A DNA stretch of 64,000 bases, from contig NZ_VJNO01000008.1 of NCBI RefSeq assembly GCF_007096885.1, positions 1 to 64,000 on the forward strand, read 5' to 3'. Each line of letters begins with the position of its first letter. Position 1 is the stretch's first letter. The DNA is from Streptomyces sp. 130 (GTDB lineage: Bacteria; Actinomycetota; Actinomycetes; Streptomycetales; Streptomycetaceae). This document shows positions 27,880 to 35,912 of the stretch, piece by piece. The notes under the pieces were generated by a model that was given only the letters and a program-made list of their open reading frames with translations, was not told the origin of the DNA and did no database searches. A program made the translations under genes and the position numbers.

Positions 27880-28062
27880 CTACGACTGGGCGGCCTGCCC
27901 GACGCGCTCCACCCAGTACAGCTGTTTGTGCCCCCGGTCCTGCAACTTGTCGGCCGTCCGCTGGGCCTCGCCCTGCGTGGCGTACCTGCCCACGCGGTAG
28001 CGGTTGCCGTTGTCGTCCTGCCGTATCACCAGCCAGGGAAGCACGGCACCGCTGTCACTCAT
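27880..28062 (-). CDS. Small SPOR-like domain protein
   Basis: A 60-residue protein starting at ATG 28062 with GGGAG at a suitable distance. It keeps one aromatic and Arg/Gly-rich SPOR-like fold (WLVIRQDDNGNRYRVGRYATQGEAQRTAD in outline), with no signal or membrane segment. Such short proteins are common in Streptomyces and their role is unknown. It faces the end of the MATE gene, 16 nt away, with no terminator between them. Confidence 0.8.
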   Translation of the reverse strand: MSDSGAVLPWLVIRQDDNGNRYRVGRYATQGEAQRTADKLQDRGHKQLYWVERVGQAAQS

Positions 28063-28220
28063 CGTGTTTCTCCCGAGCATCGCGCCCCTCCCCTGAACGA
28101 TGTGCACGCTTCTAAGAAACTCCAGGAAACCCCGGTACGCATATGCCTGACCCTACGCCTGACCTTCACGCAACGGATACGTCTTTACACAAAGAGGCAC
28201 GGATCCGGCCAGGAACGGAC

Positions 28221-28266
28221 CAACGCCCCGGGGGCGCATTCTCGCGAATGCGCCCCCGGGGCGTTG
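28221..28266. terminator. Perfect 21-bp inverted repeat, terminator after the GntR gene
   Basis: Arms 28221-28241 and 28246-28266 pair without mismatch around the loop TCGC. It lies 54 nt beyond the GntR stop, between that gene and the SPOR gene promoter. The length and symmetry suit a strong terminator. Confidence 0.8.
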
Positions 28267-28320
28267 CGGCGGGAGTGAGAGCGGGACATGACAATCAGGA
28301 AGCGGCGGGCCCGCCCCCGG

Positions 28321-29073
28321 TCACCTCACGGGGAGCCGGTACCCCACCCGGTAGCGGTCGGCCGGCACCACCACGTCGGCGGTTTCGACGGGCCGCCCCG
28401 AGGCGTAGAAGGTCCGCTCGACCACCATCACCACATGTCCGGGGACCCCGCCCAGCGCCAGGAGCTCCTCCGCGAGCCCCGGGCGCGCGCCCACCCGCTC
28501 GGCCACGTTGTCCACGATCACGTCGATGGCGGCCATCCGCTCGACGACCCCGCAGCCGCCCAGCGGGCCCTCCTCCGGCAGCATCACCGGCGTGCGCCCC
28601 GTGATGGCCAGGGGCTCCCAGGAGGTGGAGAGCATCACCGGCTCGCCCGCCTCCCGGAACACGTAATGCGTACGCATGACGCGGTCGTCCGGTTCGATCC
28701 CGAGGCGGGCGGCGATCTCGGCGCTCGCGCCCTCCTGCTCGCTGCGCGACTCCCAGGTCCCGCGCACCCCGTCCGCCGCCTGCTCCTGGCGGAACGGGCC
28801 CGCCCCCGCCTCGGGCCGGAAGCCGGAGCGCTCGACCATGCGGGGCACCGGCCGCTCGCGGACGTACGTCCCCGAACCGGAACGCCCCTCGACCAGGCCC
28901 TCAGCCATCAGGACTTTGCGCGCCTCCAGCGCGACGGTGTCCGAGACCCCGTACTCCTCGCGGATGCGCGCCTGCGACGGCAGGCGCGTATGCGGCGGCA
29001 GCGAACCGTTGACGATCTTCTCTCTCAGATCGCTCGCCACGCGCAGATAGGCGGGCTGCTCACCGAAAGCCAC
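28321..29073 (-). CDS. GntR family regulator with UTRA-type ligand domain (HutC subfamily)
   Basis: About 250 residues. The N-terminal winged helix covers residues 5-75 (YLRVASDLREKIVNG, LPSQARIREEYGVSD, GLVEGRSGSGTYV). A UTRA ligand-binding domain follows (MRTHYVFREAGEPVMLSTSWEP and a C-terminal VVPADRYRVGY). The start is placed at GTG 29073 with GGGGAG 8 nt upstream; an in-frame start at 29136 has no site. It is divergent from a chitinase gene but is not DasR itself by its sequence. A 15-nt palindrome just upstream may be its own operator. Confidence 0.9.
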   Translation of the reverse strand: MAFGEQPAYLRVASDLREKIVNGSLPPHTRLPSQARIREEYGVSDTVALEARKVLMAEGLVEGRSGSGTYVRERPVPRMVERSGFRPEAGAGPFRQEQAADGVRGTWESRSEQEGASAEIAARLGIEPDDRVMRTHYVFREAGEPVMLSTSWEPLAITGRTPVMLPEEGPLGGCGVVERMAAIDVIVDNVAERVGARPGLAEELLALGGVPGHVVMVVERTFYASGRPVETADVVVPADRYRVGYRLPVR

Positions 29074-29100
29074 AGGCCACTCCCCAAGAGGTTGACGGAC

Positions 29101-29115
29101 TGCGACAGCGTCGCA
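29101..29115. promoter_or_regulatory. Possible GntR operator palindrome
   Basis: TGCGAC-AGC-GTCGCA, with 6-bp arms and a 3-nt centre, lies 28 nt upstream of the GntR start codon, where autoregulation would act. GntR-family sites are usually short palindromes of this size. The assignment rests on position only. Confidence 0.4.
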
Positions 29116-29237
29116 ACCGTGGGTTCCGAATCGCAAGCGCAGGCCACAGTTTCACTCGAAGTGATGACATTCGGCGGGCCCGCGCATGGCTCGCGGCACC
29201 TCGGCCAGAACCCCTTTAAACCGCCTTTGCCAAACCC

Positions 29238-29266
29238 TTGACCATGTTTGGTCCAGACCAATAACT
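29238..29266 (+). promoter_or_regulatory. Chitinase promoter with DasR-type (dre) operator
   Basis: A -35-like TTGACC (29238-29243), a 17-nt spacer and a -10-like ATAACT (29261-29266). The palindrome TGGTCCAGACCA (29249-29260) fills the spacer and matches the known DasR element TGGTCTAGACCA except for one base. DasR binding here would block the promoter until amino-sugar phosphates release it. The distance to ATG 29276 is so short that the transcript may be leaderless. Confidence 0.75.
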
Positions 29267-29275
29267 TCTGGCCTC

Positions 29276-30664
29276 ATGCGTCGAAGAACCCTGTCTTCAC
29301 TCGCCATCGCCGCCTGCGCTCTCACGCTCGCGGCCTCCCTCTCCCCCGCCGCCAACGCCTCCTCCGGGCACGGCAGTCACGGCGGCGACCGCAACCACCA
29401 TGGCCCGTCCGCCGACTACAAGCGCGTCGGCTACTTCACCCAGTGGGGTGTCTACGGGCGCGACTTCCAGGTCAACGACCTGGAGACGAGCGGCACCGCG
29501 GCCAAACTCACCCACGTCAACTACTCGTTCGGCAACATCAGCGCGGACGGCAAGTGCTTCACCGGCAATGTGCCCGGCGAGGCCGACGCCTGGGCGGACT
29601 ACGTCCGTCCGCTCGACGCGGCCAACTCCGTGGACGGGGTCGCCGACACCGACGACCAGAGGCTCGCGGGCAACTTCAACCAGCTGCGGGAGCTCAAGGC
29701 GAAGCACCCCGGCCTCAAGGTGATGATCTCGCTCGGCGGCTGGAGCTGGTCGACCCACTTCTCCGACGCGGCCCGCACCGCGGCGTCGCGCAAGGCGCTC
29801 GTCTCCTCCTGCATCGACCTGTACATCAAGGGCGACCTGCCGGTGGACGGGACACGCGGCGGTAAGGGCGCGGCGGCCGGGCTCTTCGACGGCATCGACA
29901 TCGACTGGGAATGGCCGGGATCCGCCGGTGACACCGACACGGTGTACCGCCCGGAGGACAAGCGGAACTTCACCGCCCTGGTCCACGAGTTCCGCACCCA
30001 GCTCGACGCGTACGCGAAGAAGGCCGCCAAGGAACGCAAGGGCCGGCACCACGGCGCGAAGCCGAAGCACTACGAGCTCTCGGCGTTCGTCCCGGCGTCC
30101 CCCGAGAAGATCGACGCGGGCTTCGACGTGCCCCGCATCATGCGGGACTTCGACTTCGTGAACCTCCAGGGCTACGACTTCCACGTCTCCGGCGAGGCGA
30201 AGACGGCCCAGCAGTCCGCCTTGTACGCGAAGGGCGACTACAGCGTCGACCGGACCGTGCGGGACTGGCTGAAGCGGGGCGCGCCGGCGCGCAAGCTGGT
30301 GGTCGGCATGCCCTTCTACGGCCAGGGCTGGACGGGCGTCACCGGCGGCGGCGACGGCCTCGGACAGCCGGCGGCGGGCCCCGCCCCGGCGACCTGGGCG
30401 GCCGGTTACGAGGACTACAAGGCCCTGCGGAAACTGGCCGAATCCGGTACGTACAAGGTGCACCGCAACGTCCGCGACGGCAGCGCCTGGCTGTTCGACG
30501 GCACCACGCTGTGGACGTACGACGACCCCCAGGTGCTGCGCACCAAGACCGCTTACATCCGCGACCACCGGCTCGGCGGCGCGATGTTCTGGTCGCTGGA
30601 CGGTGACACGGAGGACGGCGAGCTGATCACGGCCGTCGACCGCGGGCTCACCTCCCGCCGGTAG
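29276..30664 (+). CDS. Secreted GH18 chitinase
   Basis: Extracellular endo-type chitinase of 462 residues. The signal peptide (MRRRTLSSLAIAACALTLAA) probably ends near the Ala-Asn-Ala before SSGHGSHGG. The catalytic GH18 motif DGIDIDWEWPG carries the proton-donor Glu. Other subsite motifs are VMISLGGWSWS, VNLQGYDFH and GAMFWSLDGD. No chitin-binding domain is present. No ribosome-binding site is visible before ATG 29276. With the dre operator and the adjacent LPMO gene it forms a local chitin-use cluster. Confidence 0.95.
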   Translation: MRRRTLSSLAIAACALTLAASLSPAANASSGHGSHGGDRNHHGPSADYKRVGYFTQWGVYGRDFQVNDLETSGTAAKLTHVNYSFGNISADGKCFTGNVPGEADAWADYVRPLDAANSVDGVADTDDQRLAGNFNQLRELKAKHPGLKVMISLGGWSWSTHFSDAARTAASRKALVSSCIDLYIKGDLPVDGTRGGKGAAAGLFDGIDIDWEWPGSAGDTDTVYRPEDKRNFTALVHEFRTQLDAYAKKAAKERKGRHHGAKPKHYELSAFVPASPEKIDAGFDVPRIMRDFDFVNLQGYDFHVSGEAKTAQQSALYAKGDYSVDRTVRDWLKRGAPARKLVVGMPFYGQGWTGVTGGGDGLGQPAAGPAPATWAAGYEDYKALRKLAESGTYKVHRNVRDGSAWLFDGTTLWTYDDPQVLRTKTAYIRDHRLGGAMFWSLDGDTEDGELITAVDRGLTSRR

Positions 30665-30675
30665 GAACACCTCAT

Positions 30676-30707
30676 GAGGGGCGGCTGCCGGTGCGCGGCC
30701 GCCCCTC
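30676..30707. terminator. Terminator between convergent chitinase and small secreted-protein genes
   Basis: A 10-bp perfect stem GAGGGGCGGC/GCCGCCCCTC with a 12-nt loop lies 11 nt after the chitinase stop and 14 nt from the stop of the opposite gene. It can serve both strands. Confidence 0.75.
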
Positions 30708-30721
30708 GGCCGTGCGTACGG

Positions 30722-31048
30722 TCACCAGTCGACGGTCTCCGTCCAGATGGACTGGATGTAGCCCGAGCCCCACGGGTTGGTGGCGACGGACGCCTGGCCG
30801 ACCGGGGCCCAGTCGCCGAGGACGATCCGCTGCGGAAGGCGCGGGTCCAGGGCGTTGAGCACCGCGTGGACGCGGTGGTGGCCGGTGCCGCCCGTGCACA
30901 GGCTGGACATCGTGCTGCCGGCACCGCCTCCGTAGGAGACCGTGCAGCCGGTAGGTGCCGCCTGGGCGGAGGGGGCCGTCGTCAGCAGCGCGCCGACTGC
31001 GGTCATGGCGACGGCCGCGCCGCCCATCACACTGCGCTTCCCGAACAT
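30722..31048 (-). CDS. Small secreted protein of unknown function
   Basis: A 108-residue precursor starting at ATG 31048 with AAGGAG 6 nt upstream. A signal peptide (MFGKRSVMGGAAVAMTAVGA) ends at a likely Ala-Gln-Ala site, leaving about 78 mature residues. Two cysteines (in GCTVSYGGG and SSLCTGG) may form one disulfide. The mature part ends in a Trp-rich stretch (GSGYIQSIWTETVDW). I do not recognise the family. It shares a divergent, dre-bearing promoter region with the LPMO gene and faces the chitinase, so a role with chitin or as a secreted inhibitor is a guess from context. Confidence 0.8.
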   Translation of the reverse strand: MFGKRSVMGGAAVAMTAVGALLTTAPSAQAAPTGCTVSYGGGAGSTMSSLCTGGTGHHRVHAVLNALDPRLPQRIVLGDWAPVGQASVATNPWGSGYIQSIWTETVDW

Positions 31049-31110
31049 GAGACTCCTTGGGTCCGGTGGAGGGGTCCAGTGATGAGGATTCCGCCGAACG
31101 CTGCCCAGAT

Positions 31111-31124
31111 TTGGTCCAGTCCAA
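31111..31124. promoter_or_regulatory. DasR-box-like site upstream of the small secreted-protein gene
   Basis: TTGGTCCAGTCCAA lies 63 nt upstream of the start codon. Its outer halves (TTGGTC... and ...CCAA) resemble the dre element, with one half-site base altered (AGTCCA in place of AGACCA). It is the weakest of the three such sites in this cluster. Confidence 0.5.
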
Positions 31125-31313
31125 TCCCGGCGACGGGGCGCGGGTCCGGGTCCGGGCCACACGGGGTACGGGCGGAGCGCGACCGGACCGAGGGAGCGGC
31201 GCTCACCCGTACCCCTCGCACACCGGGCGCGAAGTGCCGGGCGGGGCCGCGCGGATCGCGATGACCCGACCGCAGACATGACACGCCGCCAAGATCCTTG
31301 TGTACAAGCCCTA

Positions 31314-31350
31314 TTGACGACCACCCACCCTTGAGTATGGTCTAGACCTA
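31314..31350 (+). promoter_or_regulatory. LPMO promoter overlapped by a DasR-type (dre) operator
   Basis: A -35-like TTGACG (31314-31319) and a -10-like TATGGT (31336-31341) are spaced by 16 nt. The palindrome TGGTCTAGACCT (31338-31349) overlaps the -10, so a bound repressor would exclude RNA polymerase. If this promoter is used, the LPMO mRNA has a leader of about 180 nt. The rest of 31049-31532 is GC-rich with no gene. Confidence 0.7.
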
Positions 31351-31532
31351 AGGTGAGCCGCGGTCGCCCTGGGCGGCCGGCGGCGCGCGTGGGGCTGCGG
31401 GCGGCGCCCCCTCGCCACCGGCCGTACCCCTGCCCCCACCGTGCCGGCACCCCCCTCACGAGGCCGCTGCCCGGTGCGGGCGTGTCCGACCGCTGCCGTC
31501 ACCCCGCGGCAGTCCCCAGCGAAGGAGTTGGC

Positions 31533-32252
31533 ATGAACGCGAAGCGAAAACTGGCCCTCGTGCTCGGTGCGGGAGTCGCCCCCCTGCTCGCGGTGGTCCT
31601 GCCGGCCACCACGGCCAGTGCGCACGGCTACGTGTCCTCGCCGCCGAGCCGCCAGGCGCAGTGCGCCTCCGGCGTGGTCGACTGCGGCCAGATCAAGTAC
31701 GAGCCGCAGAGCGTCGAGGGCCCCAAGGGCCTGAAGAGCTGCAGCGGAGGCAACGCGCAGTTCGCCGAGCTGGACAACGACAGCAAGGGCTGGAAGGCCA
31801 CCCCGGTCGGCAGCTCCGCGGACTTCTCCTGGACGCTGACGGCCCGGCACGCGACGAGCACCTGGCAGTACTACATCGGCGGCTCGAAGATCGCGGAGTT
31901 CAACGACAACGGCGCCCAGCCCGGCGCCACCAAGACCCACCACGTGAACCTCAGCGGCTACAGCGGCCGCCAGAAGGTGCTGGCCGTCTGGAACATCGCG
32001 GACACCGCCAACGCGTTCTACGCCTGCATCGACCTCCAGATCGGCGGGGGCGGCACCCCCGGTGACGGCGGCGGTGACGGCGGGGACCCGGGCGACTGCA
32101 CCGCCTCGGCGTGGGAGGCCGGCCGCGTCTACAACGGCGGTGACACGGTCTCGTACAACGGGCACACCTGGCGCGCCAAGTGGTGGGTCCAGGGCGACCA
32201 GCCCGGCACGACGGGCGAGTGGGGCGTCTGGGAGGACCTCGGCACCTGCTGA
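31533..32252 (+). CDS. Lytic polysaccharide monooxygenase (AA10) with CBM5/12
   Basis: Secreted copper enzyme that oxidatively cleaves crystalline chitin or cellulose. The precursor has 239 residues and starts at ATG 31533 behind GAAGGAG. The signal peptide ends ATTASA, leaving His as first mature residue (HGYVSSPPSR), which with the His in TARHATSTW forms the copper-binding histidine brace. A Gly/Asp linker (about residues 173-188) leads to a carbohydrate-binding module of family 5/12 with the typical AKWW and two flanking cysteines. The chitin-associated neighbours and dre operator favour chitin as substrate. Confidence 0.95.
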   Translation: MNAKRKLALVLGAGVAPLLAVVLPATTASAHGYVSSPPSRQAQCASGVVDCGQIKYEPQSVEGPKGLKSCSGGNAQFAELDNDSKGWKATPVGSSADFSWTLTARHATSTWQYYIGGSKIAEFNDNGAQPGATKTHHVNLSGYSGRQKVLAVWNIADTANAFYACIDLQIGGGGTPGDGGGDGGDPGDCTASAWEAGRVYNGGDTVSYNGHTWRAKWWVQGDQPGTTGEWGVWEDLGTC

Positions 32253-32258
32253 CCCACA

Positions 32259-32290
32259 CCTCTCCGCGGGGCCGGGGCCCCGCGGAGAGG
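32259..32290 (+). terminator. Terminator after the LPMO gene
   Basis: A perfect G/C-rich inverted repeat of 14-15 bp (arms begin CCTCTCCGCGGGG) lies 7 nt after the stop codon. It also separates this gene from the end of the convergent restriction operon at 32374. Confidence 0.85.
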
Positions 32291-32373
32291 TCGGTGCGGA
32301 ACCTGCCGGGGCGGCTGGCACCGGGACCTTGCCGCCCCGGACCTCATGACAGCGAGGCGCTCGCCACCTGGTT

Positions 32374-35300
32374 CTATGCGGCGACGGCGGTGGCCCGGAT
32401 GGACGTGATGACCGCCGCGATGGTGTCGATGTCCGCCTCCGTGAACAGGTCCTCCGGACCGCGCGGGGCAAGGGCACTGAACGGCGGGTCGTACAGCACA
32501 GCAACGTCGGCCATGCCGTTGCGGGCCACGTAGTCGACGAGCAGATCCACGTAGCGGAGTTGGGCGCCGGAAAAGGTCCGTCCCCGCCGGAACTCTTCGA
32601 AAGCGCTCCAGGCGGCCTCTCGCTCCAGGCCGGTCAGGGAGCGGAGGAAGATGCCGAGCCCTCCCTCGGAGTTACGCGTGCGATCGAGGTCGGCCTCGGT
32701 GCCGATGCCGGCTTCGAGGAAGATCCGTTCCAACTCCCTCAGGTCGGAGGTGGTGATCTGCCGGTTCCGGCGGATCTTCCGGATCGCCGGATGGTCTTCG
32801 TGCGCGCGCAGGTAAATCCTGAGTTTCTGCTCGAACCGGGTCAGGTCGGTGCCGATGACCGTGCCCTGCAACCGCGCGACCGTCAGCTCGCCCAGCTCGT
32901 CCTCGAAATCCGTGTAGACGATGTTTCGGCGGGTCTTCTCGATCAGCTTGACCAGACTGCGCAGCCGTCGCCGCATCGCCTCCAGCATCGGCGGGGTCAC
33001 GTCATCCCACCAGTCGTCGCCGACGAGCTCGTCGATCAGCCCCTGCTGAGCCCGTACCGCCGGAATCGTGTACTGGTCCTGGAGCGCAGAGGCGATCTCC
33101 TGCACCTGTGCGCGCAGCCGGTCGTAGCCGGGGTTCGCGTTCACGACCGCGAGCTGCAAGCGCAGAGCGAGCAGGTCGAAGCGCTTGGCTTCCTCGGTGC
33201 TGTCGTCGTCGCGGAACGCCGTGGGAAGCCCGGCGAGGTGGTCCACGACCTGGGCGTGCGTCTCCTGCGTGAGCGCGAGCCAGGCGTCCAAGCCGGAGAA
33301 GGCATCGACGTACTCCCGCTCAGGACGCACCAGGAAGTTGTCCGGGTTCATGGCCGTGACTTCCTGGTGCAGCCGCTCGGCCAGCTCCTGCCGCAACCCT
33401 GCGGGGCTGTTCGTGCCGTCAGCGGCAGGCGGCCGCCCCTCAGCATGCCCGCCTTGGTCGGGCTGCTCCTCGCCGACGGCCCGCGGTGCGGGGTCCTTCG
33501 CGTCCAGGGCGAACAGCAGGTCCGCACGGCTGGTGAAGATGCGCTGCGCCAGAGACGGCCCAAGCTTCCCTTCGGCCTTCATCAGGCTCTGGTTGAAGAA
33601 CTCGATGTTCCGGCAGAGGTCGAAGACGAGGAACCCGTCCTTGTCCCGGTTCGGGCCGAACAAGTTCGGGCACAGGCGTGTGCCGCGGCCTATCATCTGC
33701 CAGAACTTGGTCTGGGAACGCACCAGCTTGAAGAAGACCAGGTTCACGACCTCCGGCACGTCCACGCCCGTGTCGAGCATGTCGACCGAGATCGCTATGT
33801 GCGGCGCCTTCGCCGGATCGGAGAACTGGTCGATCAGGCTCTGCGCATACTCCTTGCGGTACGTGATGACCTGGGCGAACTCTCCCCGCAGGTGGGGGTA
33901 GTTGACATCGAATCGCTCGGCGATGAACTCGGCGTGGGCATGGTTCGCCGCGAAGATGATGGTCTTGCCGAGACGGTCTCCGCCCGCCACTCGGACGCCC
34001 TGCTCCATCAGGGTCGCGAGGGCCTTGTCCACCGTGTCGGCATTGAACAGGTACTTGTTGAGCTCCTCGGAGCTGATTTCGTCCGGGACGCTGCCGTCCT
34101 CGGCCCAGTCGAGTTCGTCCCAGCGCTCCTTCTCCTCGTCGGAGAGATCGGCGTACCTGATGCCGCCGCGCTGGAATTTCAGCGGCACCTCCACGGCCCG
34201 GGGTGGTACGAGGTAACCGTCGCCGACGGCCTCCTCAAGGCTGTACACGTCAGTCGGAACACCGTCCTCCAGCTGGAAGCGCCGATACGTGTTCCGGTCG
34301 ATCTCGTCCTTCGGTGTCGCGGTCAGACCGACGAGCAGGGCATCGAAGTAGTCGAAGATCGCTCCGTACTTCTGGTAGATCGACCGGTGTGCCTCGTCCA
34401 CCACGATCAGATCGAAGTACCCCGGCCCGAAGCGGCGCATCCCCGATTCGTCCACCTCGTTGATGAGGTTCATCAGCGTCGGGTACGTCGAGACGTACAC
34501 CCGGGCGTTGGTGTTCTTCTCATCCAGAAGGTTCACGACGGGCGCGCCCGGCATCTGGTTCTTGAAGGCGTTCGCGGCCTGCTTGACCAGCACCTTGCGG
34601 TCGGCAAGGAAGAGCACACGCTTGACCCAGTTCGCCCGCATCATCAGGTCGGACAGCGCGATCACGGTCCGGGTCTTGCCCGAGCCGGTGGCCATCACGA
34701 GCAGGGCGTGCCGAGCCGCGTCGGACTCGAACGCTTCGGCCACCCGGCGAATCGCATGCGACTGGTAGGCGCGGCCGGCGATCTGGTCGTTGATCGGAAG
34801 CTTCGCCAGACTCTGCCGCCCGGCCCTGCGCTGCACCAGGAGCCGCAGCTCCTCCTTGGTGTAGAAGCCCTGGACCTCGCGCGGGGGGTAGTTCAGGTCA
34901 TCCCAGATATAGGTGTGGTAGCCGTTGGTGTAGAAGATGACCGGGCGCTGCCCGAACTGCTTCTCCAGCGCGTCCGCGTAGAGCTTGGCCTGGTGCTGCC
35001 CCACCCTCGCGTCCTTCGTGGTGCGCTTGGCCTCCACGACCGCCAGAGGCTTCCCGTCGTTGTCCCACAGGACGTAGTCGACCCTGCCTCTGCCCGTCTT
35101 GGACACCGACTCCGGCAGGCCCGTGACCGGGAACTCCCGGTCGCTGGGCTGGTCCAACGCCCAGCCGGCCTCCTTCAGGAGCAGGTCGATGATCAGCGTG
35201 CGGGTCTCGGACTCGTTGTAGTCGTGCGTGTCGACGCGCGCCTCGTTGGCCGCCTTCGCGGCCTTGATCTCCGCGCGGAGGGTCCGCAACTCTGCGTCGA

Positions 35301-35844
35301 GGTCCTGGCTCTTCCGCCGCTCGGCCGCCAGCTCCTCCTGCTGCGCTGCGAACTGCTCCGCCATCTTCTTCAGCTCGGCCTGCTTCGCCAGTCGGACGCC
35401 GGCCGGCTCCGGTCGCGGTACCAGCGTCGGGGCAAAGGCCAGCCCGGGGGCGGGAAGGTGCGCCTGGTCCGTGGCGTAGGTGCGCGCCAGCCAGTACATG
35501 ACGTGAAACAGCTCACCTACGACCCCCATCGCGTCGTTCGCCGACACCGGGGCCTTACGGTGGACGGCGGCGTTTCCCTGGCGCCGGATGACGGTCATCT
35601 TCGTCCGGATCGCTGGGCCCACGACCCGGACGAAGGTCGGCTCCGAGAGCATCGCCGCCAGGTCGTCCCGGTACGGGCGTCGCAACGCCTCGTCCACCTC
35701 GAACATCCAGGTCACCGCGAGCTCCACGACGCGCCGGGCATAGAACACCGCCGCCCTCGGATCCGCCACGGCCAGCCGCTCTGCGCGCATCGCCTCGCCG
35801 CAGAGATCAGGCCACTCGGCCTTGAGGAACCCGAAGTTGCTCAC
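32374..35844 (-). CDS. hsdR: Type I restriction enzyme R subunit (HsdR), endonuclease/translocase
   Basis: Motor and nuclease of the type I complex, about 1156 residues starting at GTG 35844. Domains: DUF4145-like N-terminus (1-130), coiled coil (145-200), PD-(D/E)xK nuclease (210-300, VDYVLWDNDGKPLAVVEAKR), superfamily 2 helicase with Walker A MATGSGKTRT, DEAH box VVDEAHRS, motif III GLTATP and motif VI QMIGRGTRL, then an EcoEI-type C-terminal domain. It cleaves DNA away from the recognition site after ATP-driven translocation. It is last in the hsdM-hsdS-hsdR order, 68 nt after hsdS. Confidence 0.95.
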   Translation of the reverse strand: MSNFGFLKAEWPDLCGEAMRAERLAVADPRAAVFYARRVVELAVTWMFEVDEALRRPYRDDLAAMLSEPTFVRVVGPAIRTKMTVIRRQGNAAVHRKAPVSANDAMGVVGELFHVMYWLARTYATDQAHLPAPGLAFAPTLVPRPEPAGVRLAKQAELKKMAEQFAAQQEELAAERRKSQDLDAELRTLRAEIKAAKAANEARVDTHDYNESETRTLIIDLLLKEAGWALDQPSDREFPVTGLPESVSKTGRGRVDYVLWDNDGKPLAVVEAKRTTKDARVGQHQAKLYADALEKQFGQRPVIFYTNGYHTYIWDDLNYPPREVQGFYTKEELRLLVQRRAGRQSLAKLPINDQIAGRAYQSHAIRRVAEAFESDAARHALLVMATGSGKTRTVIALSDLMMRANWVKRVLFLADRKVLVKQAANAFKNQMPGAPVVNLLDEKNTNARVYVSTYPTLMNLINEVDESGMRRFGPGYFDLIVVDEAHRSIYQKYGAIFDYFDALLVGLTATPKDEIDRNTYRRFQLEDGVPTDVYSLEEAVGDGYLVPPRAVEVPLKFQRGGIRYADLSDEEKERWDELDWAEDGSVPDEISSEELNKYLFNADTVDKALATLMEQGVRVAGGDRLGKTIIFAANHAHAEFIAERFDVNYPHLRGEFAQVITYRKEYAQSLIDQFSDPAKAPHIAISVDMLDTGVDVPEVVNLVFFKLVRSQTKFWQMIGRGTRLCPNLFGPNRDKDGFLVFDLCRNIEFFNQSLMKAEGKLGPSLAQRIFTSRADLLFALDAKDPAPRAVGEEQPDQGGHAEGRPPAADGTNSPAGLRQELAERLHQEVTAMNPDNFLVRPEREYVDAFSGLDAWLALTQETHAQVVDHLAGLPTAFRDDDSTEEAKRFDLLALRLQLAVVNANPGYDRLRAQVQEIASALQDQYTIPAVRAQQGLIDELVGDDWWDDVTPPMLEAMRRRLRSLVKLIEKTRRNIVYTDFEDELGELTVARLQGTVIGTDLTRFEQKLRIYLRAHEDHPAIRKIRRNRQITTSDLRELERIFLEAGIGTEADLDRTRNSEGGLGIFLRSLTGLEREAAWSAFEEFRRGRTFSGAQLRYVDLLVDYVARNGMADVAVLYDPPFSALAPRGPEDLFTEADIDTIAAVITSIRATAVAA

Positions 35845-35912
35845 GTGGTGCCCTTTCCTGGTGCGGACGGAGTGTGGTGCCGGGCTGTGCAAGGGGGACG
35901 GCTCGGCAGCCG

